Assembly: GCF_026625765.1 (NCBI RefSeq)
Contig: NZ_CP113062.1
Coordinates: forward strand, 3,038,001 to 3,102,000
From: Frigoribacterium sp. SL97
Lineage (GTDB): Bacteria; Actinomycetota; Actinomycetes; Actinomycetales; Microbacteriaceae
Reading direction: 5' to 3'
Length of the DNA stretch: 64,000 bases
Within the stretch, counting starts at the first letter, position 1, and each line of letters begins with the position of its first letter. The translations under genes were made by a program, and so were the position numbers. Shown here one piece after another: positions 49,144 through 59,093 of the stretch. The notes beneath the pieces were generated by a model. It saw only the letters and a list, made by a program, of their open reading frames with translations, was not told where the DNA came from and searched no databases.

Positions 49144-50346
49144 GTGACCCCGACCGCGCGCCGTCTCTCGTCCCGTATCTCGTCGATCGCCGAATCGGCC
49201 ACGCTGGCCGTCGACGCGAAGGCCAAGGCCCTGCTGGCACAGGGCCGACCGATCATCAGCTACGGCCCGGGCGAGCCCAACTTCCCCACGCCCGACCACA
49301 TCGTCGACGCGGCCGTCGTCGCCGCCCGCGACCCGCGCAACCACCGCTACTCGGCCGCGGCCGGCCTGCTCGAACTGCGCGAGGCGATCGTCGAGGAGAC
49401 CCTGCGCGACAGCGGCACCACGGTGTCGACGTCGCAGGTGATCGTCACGAACGGTGGCAAGCAGGCCGTCTACCAGGCCTTCCAGGCGCTGCTCGACGAC
49501 GGCGACGAAGCCCTCCTGCCGTCGCCCTACTGGACGACCTACCCCGAGGCCATCGCCCTCGCCGGCGGAGTCACCGTCGAGGTCTTCGCCGGTGCCGACC
49601 AGGGCTACAAGGTCACGGTCGACCAGCTCGAGGCCGCCCGCACCGAGCGCACGAAGGTGTTGCTGTTCTGCTCGCCGTCGAACCCGACGGGCGCGGTCTA
49701 CTCACCCGACGAGGTAGAGGCGATCGGTCGTTGGGCCCTCGAGGCCGGCGTCTGGGTGATCACCGACGAGATCTACCAGAACCTCACCTACGACGGGGTG
49801 ACGGCCGTCTCGATCACCGAGGCCGTGCCCGAGCTGGCCGACCAGGCGATCCTGGTCAACGGCGTGGCCAAGACCTACGCGATGACCGGGTGGCGGGTCG
49901 GCTGGATGATCGGCCCGACCGACGTGGTCAAGGGTGCCGCGAACCTCCAGTCGCACCTCACGTCGAACGTCTCGAACGTGTCGCAGCGGGCGGCCCTGGC
50001 GGCCCTCACCGGACCGCAGGACGAGGTCGAGGCCATGCGGGTCGCCTTCGACGCCCGACGCAGCACCATCGTCCGCGAGCTCAACCGGATCGACGGCGTC
50101 GTCACCCCCACCCCCGAGGGAGCCTTCTACGTCTACCCCGACGTGCAGGGCCTGCTCGGTCGCGAGTGGGGAGGCGTCACGCCCACCACGTCGCTCGAAC
50201 TCGCCGACCTCATCCTCGAACAGGCCGACGTCGCCACCGTGCCCGGTGAGGCCTTCGGGCCCAGCGGGTACCTCCGGCTGTCCTACGCTCTCGGCGACGA
50301 CGAGTTGCTCGAGGGCGTCCGCCGCCTCCAGCGCCTGTTCGCCTGA
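49144..50346 (+). CDS. Class I/II pyridoxal-phosphate aminotransferase, aspartate-type
   Basis: 400 aa. SYGPGEPNFPTPDHI near the start and the PLP-lysine motif VNGVAKTYAMTGWRVGW (about residue 240) fit aspartate aminotransferases of class Ib. It would transfer amino groups between aspartate, glutamate or related acids. Start GTG at 49144 with TAGGCT 7 nt upstream. A strong terminator follows at 50365. Confidence 0.9.
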   Translation: MTPTARRLSSRISSIAESATLAVDAKAKALLAQGRPIISYGPGEPNFPTPDHIVDAAVVAARDPRNHRYSAAAGLLELREAIVEETLRDSGTTVSTSQVIVTNGGKQAVYQAFQALLDDGDEALLPSPYWTTYPEAIALAGGVTVEVFAGADQGYKVTVDQLEAARTERTKVLLFCSPSNPTGAVYSPDEVEAIGRWALEAGVWVITDEIYQNLTYDGVTAVSITEAVPELADQAILVNGVAKTYAMTGWRVGWMIGPTDVVKGAANLQSHLTSNVSNVSQRAALAALTGPQDEVEAMRVAFDARRSTIVRELNRIDGVVTPTPEGAFYVYPDVQGLLGREWGGVTPTTSLELADLILEQADVATVPGEAFGPSGYLRLSYALGDDELLEGVRRLQRLFA

Positions 50347-50364
50347 GGCCGCGACCCCCGTCCC

Positions 50365-50398
50365 GAGGCCGGGTCCACCGATCGGTGGACCCGGCCTC
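50365..50398 (+). terminator. Terminator after the aminotransferase gene
   Basis: GAGGCCGGGTCCACC (50365-50379) and GGTGGACCCGGCCTC (50384-50398) form a perfect 15-bp stem with loop GATC. No T-run follows. Confidence 0.7.
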
Positions 50399-50446
50399 GA
50401 CCGGTCGGGCCTGGTGCGCGGAGCCGCCACGGCGCACGCTGGAGCC

Positions 50447-51363
<917 letters not shown>

Positions 51364-51367
<4 letters not shown>

Positions 51368-52173
51368 GGACGCTCTCGCTCGGCCTGAGCCGCACCCGGT
51401 ACGAGGTGCGGGGGTACTTCCGGGCCGGCGACACCGTCTTCTTCACGTTCTTGTTCCCGGTCGTGATGCTCGCGATCTTCTCCACGGCGTTCAGCGCCTC
51501 GGGCTCGTTCGGCACGCGGCCGGACGGTTCCGAGGTGGGGGCCGCCGCGTTCTACCTGCCGGGCATGATCGCGGCCGGCATCCTGCTCTCGGGCGTGCAG
51601 AACCTCGCCGTCGACATCGCCCTCGAGCGTGGCGACGGCACCCTCAAGCGACTTTCGGGGACGCCCCTGCCGGTCGGGTCGTACTTTGTCGGCAAGTTCG
51701 GCCAGGTGCTCGTCACGAGCCTGCTGCAGGTGGCGCTGCTCGTGCTGGTGGCCCGGGTGCTCTTCGGCGTGCCCTTGCCGACCGACGCCGGGTCGTGGCT
51801 GACGCTCGCCTGGGTCTACCTGCTCGGCATCGCGACGTCGGCGCTGGTCGGCATCGCCCTCTCGCGCGTGCCCCGCAGCGGGAAGAGCGCCACGGCCGTG
51901 ATCGTCCCGATCACGCTCGTGCTGCAGTTCATCTCGGGGGTCTACCTGCCGTTCACCCAGCTGCCCGACTGGCTGCAGTCGGTGGCCTCGGTGTTCCCGT
52001 TGAAGTGGCTGGCGCAGGGCATGCGCAGCGTGTTCCTGCCCGACACGTTCTCGGCCGCCGAGGCCGGCGGATCGTGGGACCTGCCCGGCGTCGCCCTCTG
52101 GCTGGCGGTCTGGCTCGTCGCCGGCGCCGTCGCCTCGCTGCTGACCTTCCGGTGGATCAGGAAGGACACCTGA
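51364..52173 (+). CDS. ABC-2 type permease
   Basis: 269 aa with six membrane helices (FFTFLFPVVMLAIFSTAF, AAGILLSGVQNLAVDIA, LVTSLLQVALLVLVARVLF and others), and LERGDGTLKRLSGTPLPVGSY, the cytoplasmic loop of DrrB-like permeases. Forms the exporter with the ATPase upstream. It is followed by a two-component system on the same strand, which may regulate it. GTG start. Confidence 0.9.
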
Positions 52174-52244
52174 CCCGTGGACGGCCACCGTCCTCCGCCC
52201 GATCGGCGACGACCACGACGGCCTCGCCGGCCCGCGGCTGCCAC

Positions 52245-52250
52245 TAGCGT
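52245..52250 (+). promoter_or_regulatory. -10 hexamer for the kinase gene (leaderless)
   Basis: TAGCGT lies 7 nt before the ATG at 52258 and overlaps the GTG at 52249, which it therefore excludes as a leaderless start. Confidence 0.45.
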
Positions 52251-52257
52251 GATCGAC

Positions 52258-53475
52258 ATGGACGACACCGGCGACCGGGCGGAGGCCGCGGCCCCCGCCC
52301 GGTCGGGAACCGCCATCTCGATGCGCTGGTGGGACGCCGGCCTCGCGATCACGGTCGTGGTGATGGTCGTCCTGGCCACGACCTCGTCGAGCGGCCGGGT
52401 CACGGCCTCGTTCGTCGCCGTCGGGCTGCTGGTGCTCACGTGGTTCGCCCTCGCGCGGCCCGTGGTGCGTCGCGCCGTCGCGCTGCTGTCGCTCCCGACC
52501 GTGACGGCCGTCGCCGCGCTCGTGGTGGTGGGCGGCGTCACGGTGGCCGCCACCCCCGAACTCGCGGTCGTGCAGGCCTTCCTCATGCCGCTGATCTGGA
52601 CGCTGCTCCCCGGCACCCGGTCCGCGATCGTCGCCAACGTCTGCTTGTGCGTCGCCATCTCGATCGGGTTCGTCGTCAGCCTGGGGTGGTCGGCCGAGGC
52701 CCTCGCGACGGCCGCCACCAGCGAAGGCCTCTCGCTCGTCTTCAGCATCGCGCTGGGGATGTGGATCACCACGATCGCCGGGGTCGGGGTCGAACGCGGC
52801 CGGCTGCTCGACGAGCTGCGCGAGGCCCAGGCCGAACTGGCCGCGCGGCACCGCGACGCGGGCACGAGCACCGAACGCGAGCGCCTGGCCCGGGAGATCC
52901 ACGACACGATCGCCCAGAGCCTCACCGGAGTCGTCATGCTCGCGCAGCAGACCCGCGGAGCCCTCGCGGCCGGCGACCTGACGACGACCCGTGAACGGCT
53001 CGACGTGATCGAGGCCGCCGCCCGCGAGGCCCTCACCGAGGCGCGCACCCTCGTCGCGGCGACCGCGTCCACCGGACCGGCGGGCACCGACGTGGCGGCC
53101 GCCCTCCATCGCCTCGGCGAGCGCTTCGAGCGGGAGAGCGGAATCGGGATCACGGTCGACGCCGTCGATGTCGACCTGCCCCGCGACCTGCAGGTCGTGC
53201 TGGTGCGGTGCACCCAGGAGGCGCTGGCCAACGTCCGCAAGCACAGTGCGTCGACGTCGGCGCGGGTCACGCTCACGGCGACGGACGGGACGGCCGTGCT
53301 CGTCGTGTCCGACGACGGCACCGGGTTCGACACGGCGGTCGCATCGACCGGGTTCGGCCTCGACGGCCTCCGCGAGCGGCTCGAGCTGTCGGGTGGCCGC
53401 CTCGACGTCTCGTCGGACCGCGACGGGACGGTCGTCACCGCGCAGGTCCCCCGCGCCGCGGTGGTGACCCCGTGA
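52258..53475 (+). CDS. NarL-type sensor histidine kinase (HisKA_3)
   Basis: 405 aa. Five or six membrane helices fill residues 25-185; no extracellular domain is evident. HisKA_3 follows with RLAREIHDTIAQSLTG (phosphorylated His near 222), then an ATPase with QEALANVRKHS and VSDDGTGFD. Short loops suggest sensing in or at the membrane, as in kinases linked to exporters. It is only 84 bp from the permease stop, but has its own -10 element, and overlaps the regulator start by GTGA. It may control the adjacent ABC exporter. Confidence 0.9.
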   Translation: MDDTGDRAEAAAPARSGTAISMRWWDAGLAITVVVMVVLATTSSSGRVTASFVAVGLLVLTWFALARPVVRRAVALLSLPTVTAVAALVVVGGVTVAATPELAVVQAFLMPLIWTLLPGTRSAIVANVCLCVAISIGFVVSLGWSAEALATAATSEGLSLVFSIALGMWITTIAGVGVERGRLLDELREAQAELAARHRDAGTSTERERLAREIHDTIAQSLTGVVMLAQQTRGALAAGDLTTTRERLDVIEAAAREALTEARTLVAATASTGPAGTDVAAALHRLGERFERESGIGITVDAVDVDLPRDLQVVLVRCTQEALANVRKHSASTSARVTLTATDGTAVLVVSDDGTGFDTAVASTGFGLDGLRERLELSGGRLDVSSDRDGTVVTAQVPRAAVVTP

Positions 53476-54182
53476 CCGCGGGGCCCGCGCACGAGGATGC
53501 GACGTCGACCGGGCCCGGAGCCTCGCCGGCGGGATCGCCCGTGCACCGCACCGTCGTGGCCGACGACCATCCGATCGTGCGGCAGGGCATCGCCGCCCTG
53601 CTCGCGACGACGGACGACTTCGTCGTGGTGGGGCAGGCGAGCGACGGCTCCGAGGCCGTCGCCCTGGCGGACTCGCTCGAGCCCGACCTGATCGTGATGG
53701 ACCTCCGCATGCCCGGCCTCGACGGTGTCGAGGCGACCGAGGCCGTCCTGGCACGTCACCCGACGACCAAGGTCGTCGTGCTCACCACCTACGAGTCCGA
53801 CGACAGCATCCTGCGGGCGATCGAGGTGGGGGCGAGCGGCTACCTCCTGAAGGCCTCCCCGGAGGACGAGCTCGTGGCGGGCCTCCGAGCCGTGGTCGCG
53901 GGACAGGTGGCCCTCGCCCCCGCGATGGCGGCCCGTCTCGTCGGCCGCGCACGCAGCGGCGCCGAGCCCGTGCCGCGCCCGACCCCGTTGAGTCCTCGCG
54001 AGACCGACGTGCTCGCCCTCGTGGCGGAGGGTTGCTCGAACCGCGAGATCGGACGCCGGCTGTTCGTCGGCGAGGCGACGGTCAAGACGCACCTGCTGCA
54101 CGTCTTCGAGAAACTGGGCGTCAACGACCGGACGCGCGCCGTCACGCTGGCGCTCGAACTCGGCCACCTGCCGCGCCGCTGA
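53472..54182 (+). CDS. NarL/FixJ-type response regulator
   Basis: 236 aa. Receiver domain with VVADDHPIVRQGI, the phosphorylated Asp in LIVMDLRMPGLDG and Lys in LLKASPEDEL; LuxR-type helix-turn-helix at the end (LSPRETDVLALVAEGCSNREIGRRLFVGEATVKTHLLHV). The partner of the kinase encoded just upstream, with which it overlaps by 4 nt. The first 25 residues are a flexible tail. Convergent with murB. Confidence 0.92.
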   Translation: MTAGPAHEDATSTGPGASPAGSPVHRTVVADDHPIVRQGIAALLATTDDFVVVGQASDGSEAVALADSLEPDLIVMDLRMPGLDGVEATEAVLARHPTTKVVVLTTYESDDSILRAIEVGASGYLLKASPEDELVAGLRAVVAGQVALAPAMAARLVGRARSGAEPVPRPTPLSPRETDVLALVAEGCSNREIGRRLFVGEATVKTHLLHVFEKLGVNDRTRAVTLALELGHLPRR

Positions 54183-54194
54183 GGATCTCTGCGC

Positions 54195-54260
54195 CGCGAC
54201 GTCGGACGGGCACCGCCGCGTCGGACGCACGTGGCCGCGTCGGACGCACGCGGCCGCGTC
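54195..54260. repeat. 19-bp tandem repeat between the response regulator gene and murB
   Basis: GCCGCGTCGGACGCACG occurs at 54215-54231 and 54234-54250 with a 19-bp period; a partial third copy starts at 54253 and a degenerate one near 54193. It fills the convergent gap, so it is probably not a promoter. Confidence 0.7.
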
Positions 54261-54261
54261 C

Positions 54262-55353
54262 CTACAGCGAGAGGCCGAGGAGGACGGGCTCGGGGTGCAG
54301 CAGCACGCCGAACTCGGACTGGACCCGCTGCTGCACGTAGCGCGCGAGCTCGGCGACCTCGTCGCCCGTGGCACCGCCACGGTTGGTCAGGGCCAGGGTG
54401 TGCTTGGACGAGACGGCGGCTCGCGAGCCCGGCAGGCGGAAACCCCTCGCGATGCCGGCGTGCTCGATCAGCCAGGCGGCGCTGAGCTTGACCTCGGCGG
54501 GCGCACGGGGCGCCGGGGCGGCCGGCTCCTCACCGAGTGGCACGACCTGGCGCTCGGGCTCGGGGCCGGTCGGCCACCGTGGCGCGTCGGCCGGCAGGGT
54601 CGACGCGTCGGCCCGCGACACGATCGGGTTGGTGAAGAACGATCCGCTCGACGCCGTGTCACGGTCGGCCGGATCGAGCACCATGCCCTTCGCGGCCCGC
54701 AGGGCGAGCACGCTGGAGCGCACGTCGGCGACCGAGACCCGGGCCCCGAGCTCGACGCCGAGGGCCTTCGCGAGCTGCGGGTACGCGACCTGCTCGCTCG
54801 CGCCTCCGTGGTCCGTGAGGGCGAACTCCACGGCCGTGACGACGCCCCGACGGCCCTGCTTGAAGACGCTCGTGCGGTACCCGAGGTCGAGGTTGGCCGC
54901 GGGGATGCGGACGAACTCGCCCGAGTCGTCGTCCAGGAAGTCGACGGCCACGAGCGTCGAGGCGACCTCCTGGCCGTAGGCACCGATGTTCTGGATCGGC
55001 GACGCGCCCGTCGAGCCGGGGATGCCGCTGAGCGCCTCGAGCCCCGACCAGCCCTGCTCGACCGTGGAGGCGACGAGGTCGTCCCAGGGCTCACCGGCGG
55101 CGACGCGGAGGTGGACGCGGTGGTCGTCGGAGTCGACGCGCTCGACACCCCGGGTGGCCACGTGGACGACCGTGCCGTCGAACGGCTCGTCGGAGGCGAC
55201 CGTGTTCGACCCGCCGCCCAGGACGTACCAGGGGTCGTCACCGACCGACGCCTCACGGACCGCGGCCAGCAGCTCGTCGGTCGTCGTCGCCTCGACCAGG
55301 CGGGCGGGCTCGCCGCCCACCTGCATCGTCGTGAGCTCGGCGAAGGTCGTCAC
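54262..55353 (-). CDS. murB: UDP-N-acetylenolpyruvoylglucosamine reductase
   Basis: 363 aa. FAD-binding motifs VLGGGSNTVASDE and GIPGSTGASPIQNIGAYGQEV, and SSGSFFTNPIV with the catalytic Ser of type I MurB; the end AWLIEHAGIARGFRLPGSRAAVSSKH holds the last acid group. It makes UDP-N-acetylmuramate, the second step of peptidoglycan synthesis. An insertion of about 30 residues (PTGPEPERQVVPLGEEPAAPAPR) near 275-305 is a low-complexity loop. The start GTG overlaps the stop of the MaoC gene by GTGA. Confidence 0.94.
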   Translation of the reverse strand: MTTFAELTTMQVGGEPARLVEATTTDELLAAVREASVGDDPWYVLGGGSNTVASDEPFDGTVVHVATRGVERVDSDDHRVHLRVAAGEPWDDLVASTVEQGWSGLEALSGIPGSTGASPIQNIGAYGQEVASTLVAVDFLDDDSGEFVRIPAANLDLGYRTSVFKQGRRGVVTAVEFALTDHGGASEQVAYPQLAKALGVELGARVSVADVRSSVLALRAAKGMVLDPADRDTASSGSFFTNPIVSRADASTLPADAPRWPTGPEPERQVVPLGEEPAAPAPRAPAEVKLSAAWLIEHAGIARGFRLPGSRAAVSSKHTLALTNRGGATGDEVAELARYVQQRVQSEFGVLLHPEPVLLGLSL

Positions 55354-55781
55354 GCCAGCGTCACCACGACCTGGGCCTTGCCCAGCACGGTCTGGCCGCC
55401 GGCGGTCACGGTCAGGTCGATGCGCGCCGTGCCGGCCTCGGCGTCGAGCTTGCCCACCTTCGCGACGACGGCGATCTCGGCCCCGGCGGTGGGGTCGACC
55501 ACGACGGGACGCGTGAAGCGCACCTGGTAGTCCGACACCCGACCGAGCACGCCGGCGTCGTCGCCCGCCCCCTCGAGCCATTCGACGACCGGCTGGACGG
55601 CGGTGCCCATCGTGAGCATGCCGTGGGCCAGGACACCGGGGAGACCGACCGCGGCCGCCACGTCGTCGCGGTAGTGGATGGGGTTGAAGTCGCCCGAGGC
55701 GCCGGCGTAGCGCACCAACGAGTCGCGTGTCAGGGGGTAGGTCTTCTCGGCGACGACCTGGCCGACCTCGAGGGCGCTCAC
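55350..55781 (-). CDS. MaoC family dehydratase (hotdog fold)
   Basis: 143 aa. The hydratase-2 motif appears as GDFNPIHYRDDVAAAVGLPGVLAHGMLTMG, with the catalytic Asp and His. It works with the upstream N-terminal MaoC protein as a heterodimer in (R)-3-hydroxyacyl thioester dehydration, as HadAB does in mycobacteria. GTG start overlapping the previous stop, and GTGA overlap with murB. Confidence 0.88.
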   Translation of the reverse strand: MSALEVGQVVAEKTYPLTRDSLVRYAGASGDFNPIHYRDDVAAAVGLPGVLAHGMLTMGTAVQPVVEWLEGAGDDAGVLGRVSDYQVRFTRPVVVDPTAGAEIAVVAKVGKLDAEAGTARIDLTVTAGGQTVLGKAQVVVTLA

Positions 55782-56236
55782 GCGGCGGCCTCGTCGTCGG
55801 CGCGGACGACGAGCGTCGACACGGCGGTGACCACGTGCCGCCCGTCGACGTCGCGCATGTCGGAGGACGCCGTGACCATGGCGTTGCCGCCCAGCGTCTT
55901 GACGCTCGTCACGGTCAGGGTGGCCGTGAGCTCGTCCCCCGCGACGATCGGACGCGAGAGCGAGAAGCGCTGCTCGCCGTGGACGACGCGGGAGAAGTCG
56001 ATGCCCGCGTCGGGTTCGGCGAGCAACTGGGCGAGGGTGGCCTCTTGGACGACGACGGCGAAGGTCGGCGGGGCGACGAGGTCGCCGTGCCCGGCCGCGT
56101 GGGCCGCCTCGAGGTCGAACGAGAGCGGGCTCGTCGAGCCGGTCGCGCGGGCGAACTCGCGCACCTTCTCGCGGCCCACGAGGTAGGGCGGGGCCGGCGG
56201 GAAGACCCGCCCTTGCAGATCAGGGTTCACGGACAC
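55778..56236 (-). CDS. MaoC-like N-terminal subunit (HadA-type)
   Basis: 152 aa. VGREKVREFARATGS and PTFAVVVQEATLAQLL, the non-catalytic hotdog partner found upstream of MaoC dehydratases. GTG start at 56236 with TAGACT 7 nt upstream, the clearest promoter of this operon. Conserved with murB in many actinobacteria; a link of fatty-acid or mycolate-like synthesis to wall synthesis is suggested by position only. Confidence 0.86.
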   Translation of the reverse strand: MSVNPDLQGRVFPPAPPYLVGREKVREFARATGSTSPLSFDLEAAHAAGHGDLVAPPTFAVVVQEATLAQLLAEPDAGIDFSRVVHGEQRFSLSRPIVAGDELTATLTVTSVKTLGGNAMVTASSDMRDVDGRHVVTAVSTLVVRADDEAAA

Positions 56237-56243
56237 GCGGTCG

Positions 56244-56249
56244 AGTCTA
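56244..56249 (-). promoter_or_regulatory. -10 hexamer for the MaoC-murB operon (leaderless)
   Basis: TAGACT is 7 nt before the GTG at 56236. Confidence 0.5.
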
Positions 56250-56292
56250 ACCAGCGGGGTACGTCGCCCGGCCCGGTGTCGGGGGCACGGCG

Positions 56293-56298
56293 TACGTT
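56293..56298 (+). promoter_or_regulatory. -10 hexamer for the DUF3072 gene (leaderless)
   Basis: TACGTT is 6 nt before the ATG at 56305. It is divergent to, and 44 bp from, the MaoC promoter. Confidence 0.5.
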
Positions 56299-56304
56299 CA
56301 CGTC

Positions 56305-56670
56305 ATGAGCGACGCGAACATCGACCCCGACATCACCCCCGTCGACCCGGCAGCGGCCGAGTCCGACGAGACGACGACCACCGACACGACGACCACCGAC
56401 GAGACCGACCAGGCCGCCACGGCCCGGGAGGAGAACGCGGCCCCCGCACACGGCGAGACGCTCGGCGGCGCCCGCCCCGACGGCGGCAGCACGGCGTCGA
56501 AGGACCCCGACGACTGGGTCACCGGGGACGAGCCCATCACCGGCCCGCAGAAGAGCTACCTCGACACCCTCGCCCGCGAGGCCGGCGAAGAGTTACCCGC
56601 CGACATGACGAAGGCCGAGGCGAGCGAGCACATCGACCGCCTCCAGCAGAAGACCGGCCGCGGGGCCTGA
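56305..56670 (+). CDS. Small acidic protein with a DUF3072-like C-terminus
   Basis: 121 aa. The first 70 residues are a Thr/Asp/Glu-rich disordered stretch; the C-terminal 45 residues (GDEPITGPQKSYLDTLAREAGEE, then MTKAEASEHIDRLQQKTG) match DUF3072, a helical domain of unknown function common in actinobacteria. Possibly nucleic-acid or protein binding, but there is no evidence here. Confidence 0.75.
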   Translation: MSDANIDPDITPVDPAAAESDETTTTDTTTTDETDQAATAREENAAPAHGETLGGARPDGGSTASKDPDDWVTGDEPITGPQKSYLDTLAREAGEELPADMTKAEASEHIDRLQQKTGRGA

Positions 56671-56850
56671 CCCCTCGTCGTCCCCCGGGGCCCGGGCCGA
56701 TCCGCGAAAGACGGCCCGGTGCCCCTTCCGATCCACCCGTGGCAGTCGTACACTCCAGTCACGTCTGGGATGGTAACTCGACGTGGGCACCCTCCTCTGG
56801 CGCGTGCCGGTACTGATCCACCTGCACCTCGAGCGCCGAGGGTGCGACGG

Positions 56851-56885
56851 GGTGCATCCGAGTCCTCCCCCGACTCGGGTGCACC
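56851..56885. terminator. Inverted repeat, possible terminator
   Basis: GGTGCATCCGAGTC (56851-56864) and GACTCGGGTGCACC (56872-56885) pair over 14 bp with one G-T wobble; the loop is 7 nt. TCTTC follows. It is about 180 bp after the DUF3072 gene. Confidence 0.5.
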
Positions 56886-56959
56886 TCTTCACGTCGCCCA
56901 CCGCATCGTGTCCTGCCGTCCGGGGCCGACCGACTCGGGGCCGTGCGGCTCCGTCCGTC

Positions 56960-56965
56960 TAGGGT
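56960..56965 (+). promoter_or_regulatory. -10 hexamer for the prenyltransferase gene (leaderless)
   Basis: TAGGGT is 6 nt before the ATG at 56972. Confidence 0.5.
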
Positions 56966-56971
56966 GAACGG

Positions 56972-57874
56972 ATGATCTCCCCCGAGCCCCCGGTCTCCAC
57001 CGCCGGCTCCGGTCGCCGCGACGGCCCCGCCTCGTGGACCGCCGCACTGCTGGGTTCGACGCACCCGGGGCCGACGGTGGTGGTGACCGTCCTCGCCGTC
57101 GTGCTGGGTGCCTCCTCGGGGTTGCCCCTCGGCCGACTCGTGCTGCTCGCCCTCGCGGTGCTGCTCGGACAGGCCTCGATCGGGTTCGCCAACGACTGGC
57201 TCGACGCCGGGCGCGACCGCGCCGTCGGCCGGACCGACAAGCCGGTGGCCCAGGGCCTCGTGAGCGTGTCGGCCGTCCGCCGTGCCGCGGTGGTCTGCGG
57301 CGTGCTGATGCTCGTGCCGTCCTACGCGCTCGGGCCCGCAGCCGGCACGGCCCACCTCGTGCTCGTGGCCTCGGGGTGGGCCTACGACCTCGGGCTCAAG
57401 CGGACCCCGGTCTCGGTGGTGCCGTTCGTCGTGAGCTTCGGCCTGCTGCCCGCCGTCGCCACCCTCGCCGCGGCACCACCGTCGCCTCCCGCCGGCTGGG
57501 CCGTCGCGGTCGGAGCCGTGTTCGGCGTCGCGATCCACTTCACGAACGTCCTGCCCGACATCGACGACGACGCGCGCACCGGCATCGTCGGGCTCCCCCA
57601 CCGCCTCGGACGGACCGTCTCGGGCGTCGTCGCGTTCGCGGCCCTGGCCGTCGCGGCCGTCCTGCTGCTCTCGGGCCGGCTGGGCGGCGACTCGTCGGCC
57701 CCGGGCCTCGTGGCTGCCGCCGTCGGCACCGCCGTGACCCTCGGCATCGCCGTCGTCGGCGTGCGCCTCGTGTTCGCGGGACGCGTCGACCGGACCCTCT
57801 TCCGATTGATCATGGTGGCGGCCGTGCTGCTCGTGGTGCAGCTCGCCCTCAGCGGCGGCACCGTCGTCGCCTGA
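56972..57874 (+). CDS. UbiA-family prenyltransferase
   Basis: 300 aa with about eight membrane helices. The two Asp-rich motifs are NDWLDAGRDRAVGRTDKP near residue 72 and DIDDDARTGIVGLPHRLG near 190, which bind Mg-prenyl diphosphate and place the aromatic acceptor. It is convergent to the type III PKS operon, only 55 bp from the monooxygenase stop, and would attach a prenyl chain to the alkylphenol made by that PKS. AgqB-like function is inferred from gene composition. Start ATG with TAGGGT at 6 nt. Confidence 0.88.
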   Translation: MISPEPPVSTAGSGRRDGPASWTAALLGSTHPGPTVVVTVLAVVLGASSGLPLGRLVLLALAVLLGQASIGFANDWLDAGRDRAVGRTDKPVAQGLVSVSAVRRAAVVCGVLMLVPSYALGPAAGTAHLVLVASGWAYDLGLKRTPVSVVPFVVSFGLLPAVATLAAAPPSPPAGWAVAVGAVFGVAIHFTNVLPDIDDDARTGIVGLPHRLGRTVSGVVAFAALAVAAVLLLSGRLGGDSSAPGLVAAAVGTAVTLGIAVVGVRLVFAGRVDRTLFRLIMVAAVLLVVQLALSGGTVVA

Positions 57875-57929
57875 GCACGCGGGTCGGCGGAGGCGAGCCG
57901 AGCCGGCCCGGCCGCAGAGGCCGGACCGC

Positions 57930-59093
57930 TCAGGCCCAGCGCATGGCGTAGACCGACGCGAGCAGATGCCTGCTCGGAGCCCTCAGCACGGCTCCGAGCG
58001 CCAGGTCCCGGGCCCGAGCCGCTCCCCCGCCGACGGGCCGACCGAGGGCGGTGTTCCACTCGGCCTGCCGGGCGGCGCGGAGGGCGGCGCGGGCACGGTC
58101 GGCGTCGAAACGGCCGAACGTGGTCGGATCGAGCACCCGGCCACCCCTCCGCTTCACCGCCGCAGCGATGACGGCCTCGAGAGCGTGTCCGTCGAGCCAG
58201 CCGAGGTTCATGCCCTGGCCGCCGATGGGACTGATCTCGTGGGCGGCGTCGCCGATCAGCGTGACCCGGCCGACGACCCTCCGGACGGCCAGCCGGCGCC
58301 GGACGCCGAACCCGCTCGTCATGGTCGAGGTCGTCGGTTCCACGGGCGACCCCGTGCGGTCCGACACGAGCCGCGCGACGTCGTCCGGTGCGACCGACGC
58401 GGTCGCTCCCTGAGCCGACCCGACGTGCACCACGAACCGTCGTCGACCCGCGGGCAACGGGAACGACTCGACCACCCCGGAGCGCTCGAGATGGATCACG
58501 GCGTCGGGGCCGTGGCCGGTGGCGTCGGCGAAGTCGCCCATCACGTAGCGGTCGGGCAGGTCCCGGGCCCTGGTGTCGACGCCCAGCGCGGCGCGGACGG
58601 CGCTGCGCGTGCCGTCGGCCCCGACGACGAAGCGGGCGGCGACGACCACCGGCCCCTCGTCGTCGACCCCCTCGACGACCACGTCCTCGTCGCGTTGTGC
58701 GAGCCCGACGAACCGCACGCCCCGACGGAGCGCGTCGTCCCGCCGCGCGGCCAACCCCGTCCGCAGCACCGCCTCGGTGCGGTCCTGCGGCACCGCCGCG
58801 ACGAACGGCCACCGCGACGACGCCCGGTCGAACGGCACCACGCCGACCGTCCGCTCGCCGCTCCGGGCGATCCCCCGCCGGATGCGGACGGCGTCGGCGA
58901 GCAGGTCGTCCGCGAGGCCGAGCCGGTCGAAGAGGTCGATCGAGGGCGGATGCACGCCGAGGGCGCGCGAGTGCGCCGGATCGTCGACCCGCGCCTCCCA
59001 GACGACGGCGTCGAGGCCGCGATCCGCCAGGGCGGCGGCGAGCATCACCCCGACGGGCCCCCCACCGACGATCAGGACGTCATGCGTCCGCAC
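57930..59093 (-). CDS. FAD-dependent aromatic monooxygenase
   Basis: 387 aa. Residues 6-20 hold the FAD motif VLIVGGGPVGVMLAAAL; GADGTRSAV near 150 and GDAAHEISPIGGQGMN near 265 complete the group A flavoprotein pattern. It would hydroxylate the polyketide-derived aromatic ring, allowing quinone formation. GTG 59093 is chosen because GGGGG lies 8 nt before it; GTG 59102 is an alternative. It overlaps the 3' end of the methyltransferase gene by 14 bp, so it is in the same operon. Confidence 0.85.
   Translation of the reverse strand: MRTHDVLIVGGGPVGVMLAAALADRGLDAVVWEARVDDPAHSRALGVHPPSIDLFDRLGLADDLLADAVRIRRGIARSGERTVGVVPFDRASSRWPFVAAVPQDRTEAVLRTGLAARRDDALRRGVRFVGLAQRDEDVVVEGVDDEGPVVVAARFVVGADGTRSAVRAALGVDTRARDLPDRYVMGDFADATGHGPDAVIHLERSGVVESFPLPAGRRRFVVHVGSAQGATASVAPDDVARLVSDRTGSPVEPTTSTMTSGFGVRRRLAVRRVVGRVTLIGDAAHEISPIGGQGMNLGWLDGHALEAVIAAAVKRRGGRVLDPTTFGRFDADRARAALRAARQAEWNTALGRPVGGGAARARDLALGAVLRAPSRHLLASVYAMRWA

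Larger units (their letters stand above)
56671..56971. other. 301-bp intergenic region
   Basis: No gene is supported; the open frames here are short and low in typical codon bias. It contains a 14-bp inverted repeat (56851-56885) and, at the right end, the -10 element of the prenyltransferase gene. Confidence 0.6.

Noticed and set aside
56719..56967. 82-codon open frame in the 301-bp gap
   Set aside because: Pro/Arg/Ser-rich composition, no ribosome-binding site or -10 element at the start, and it overlaps the inverted repeat.
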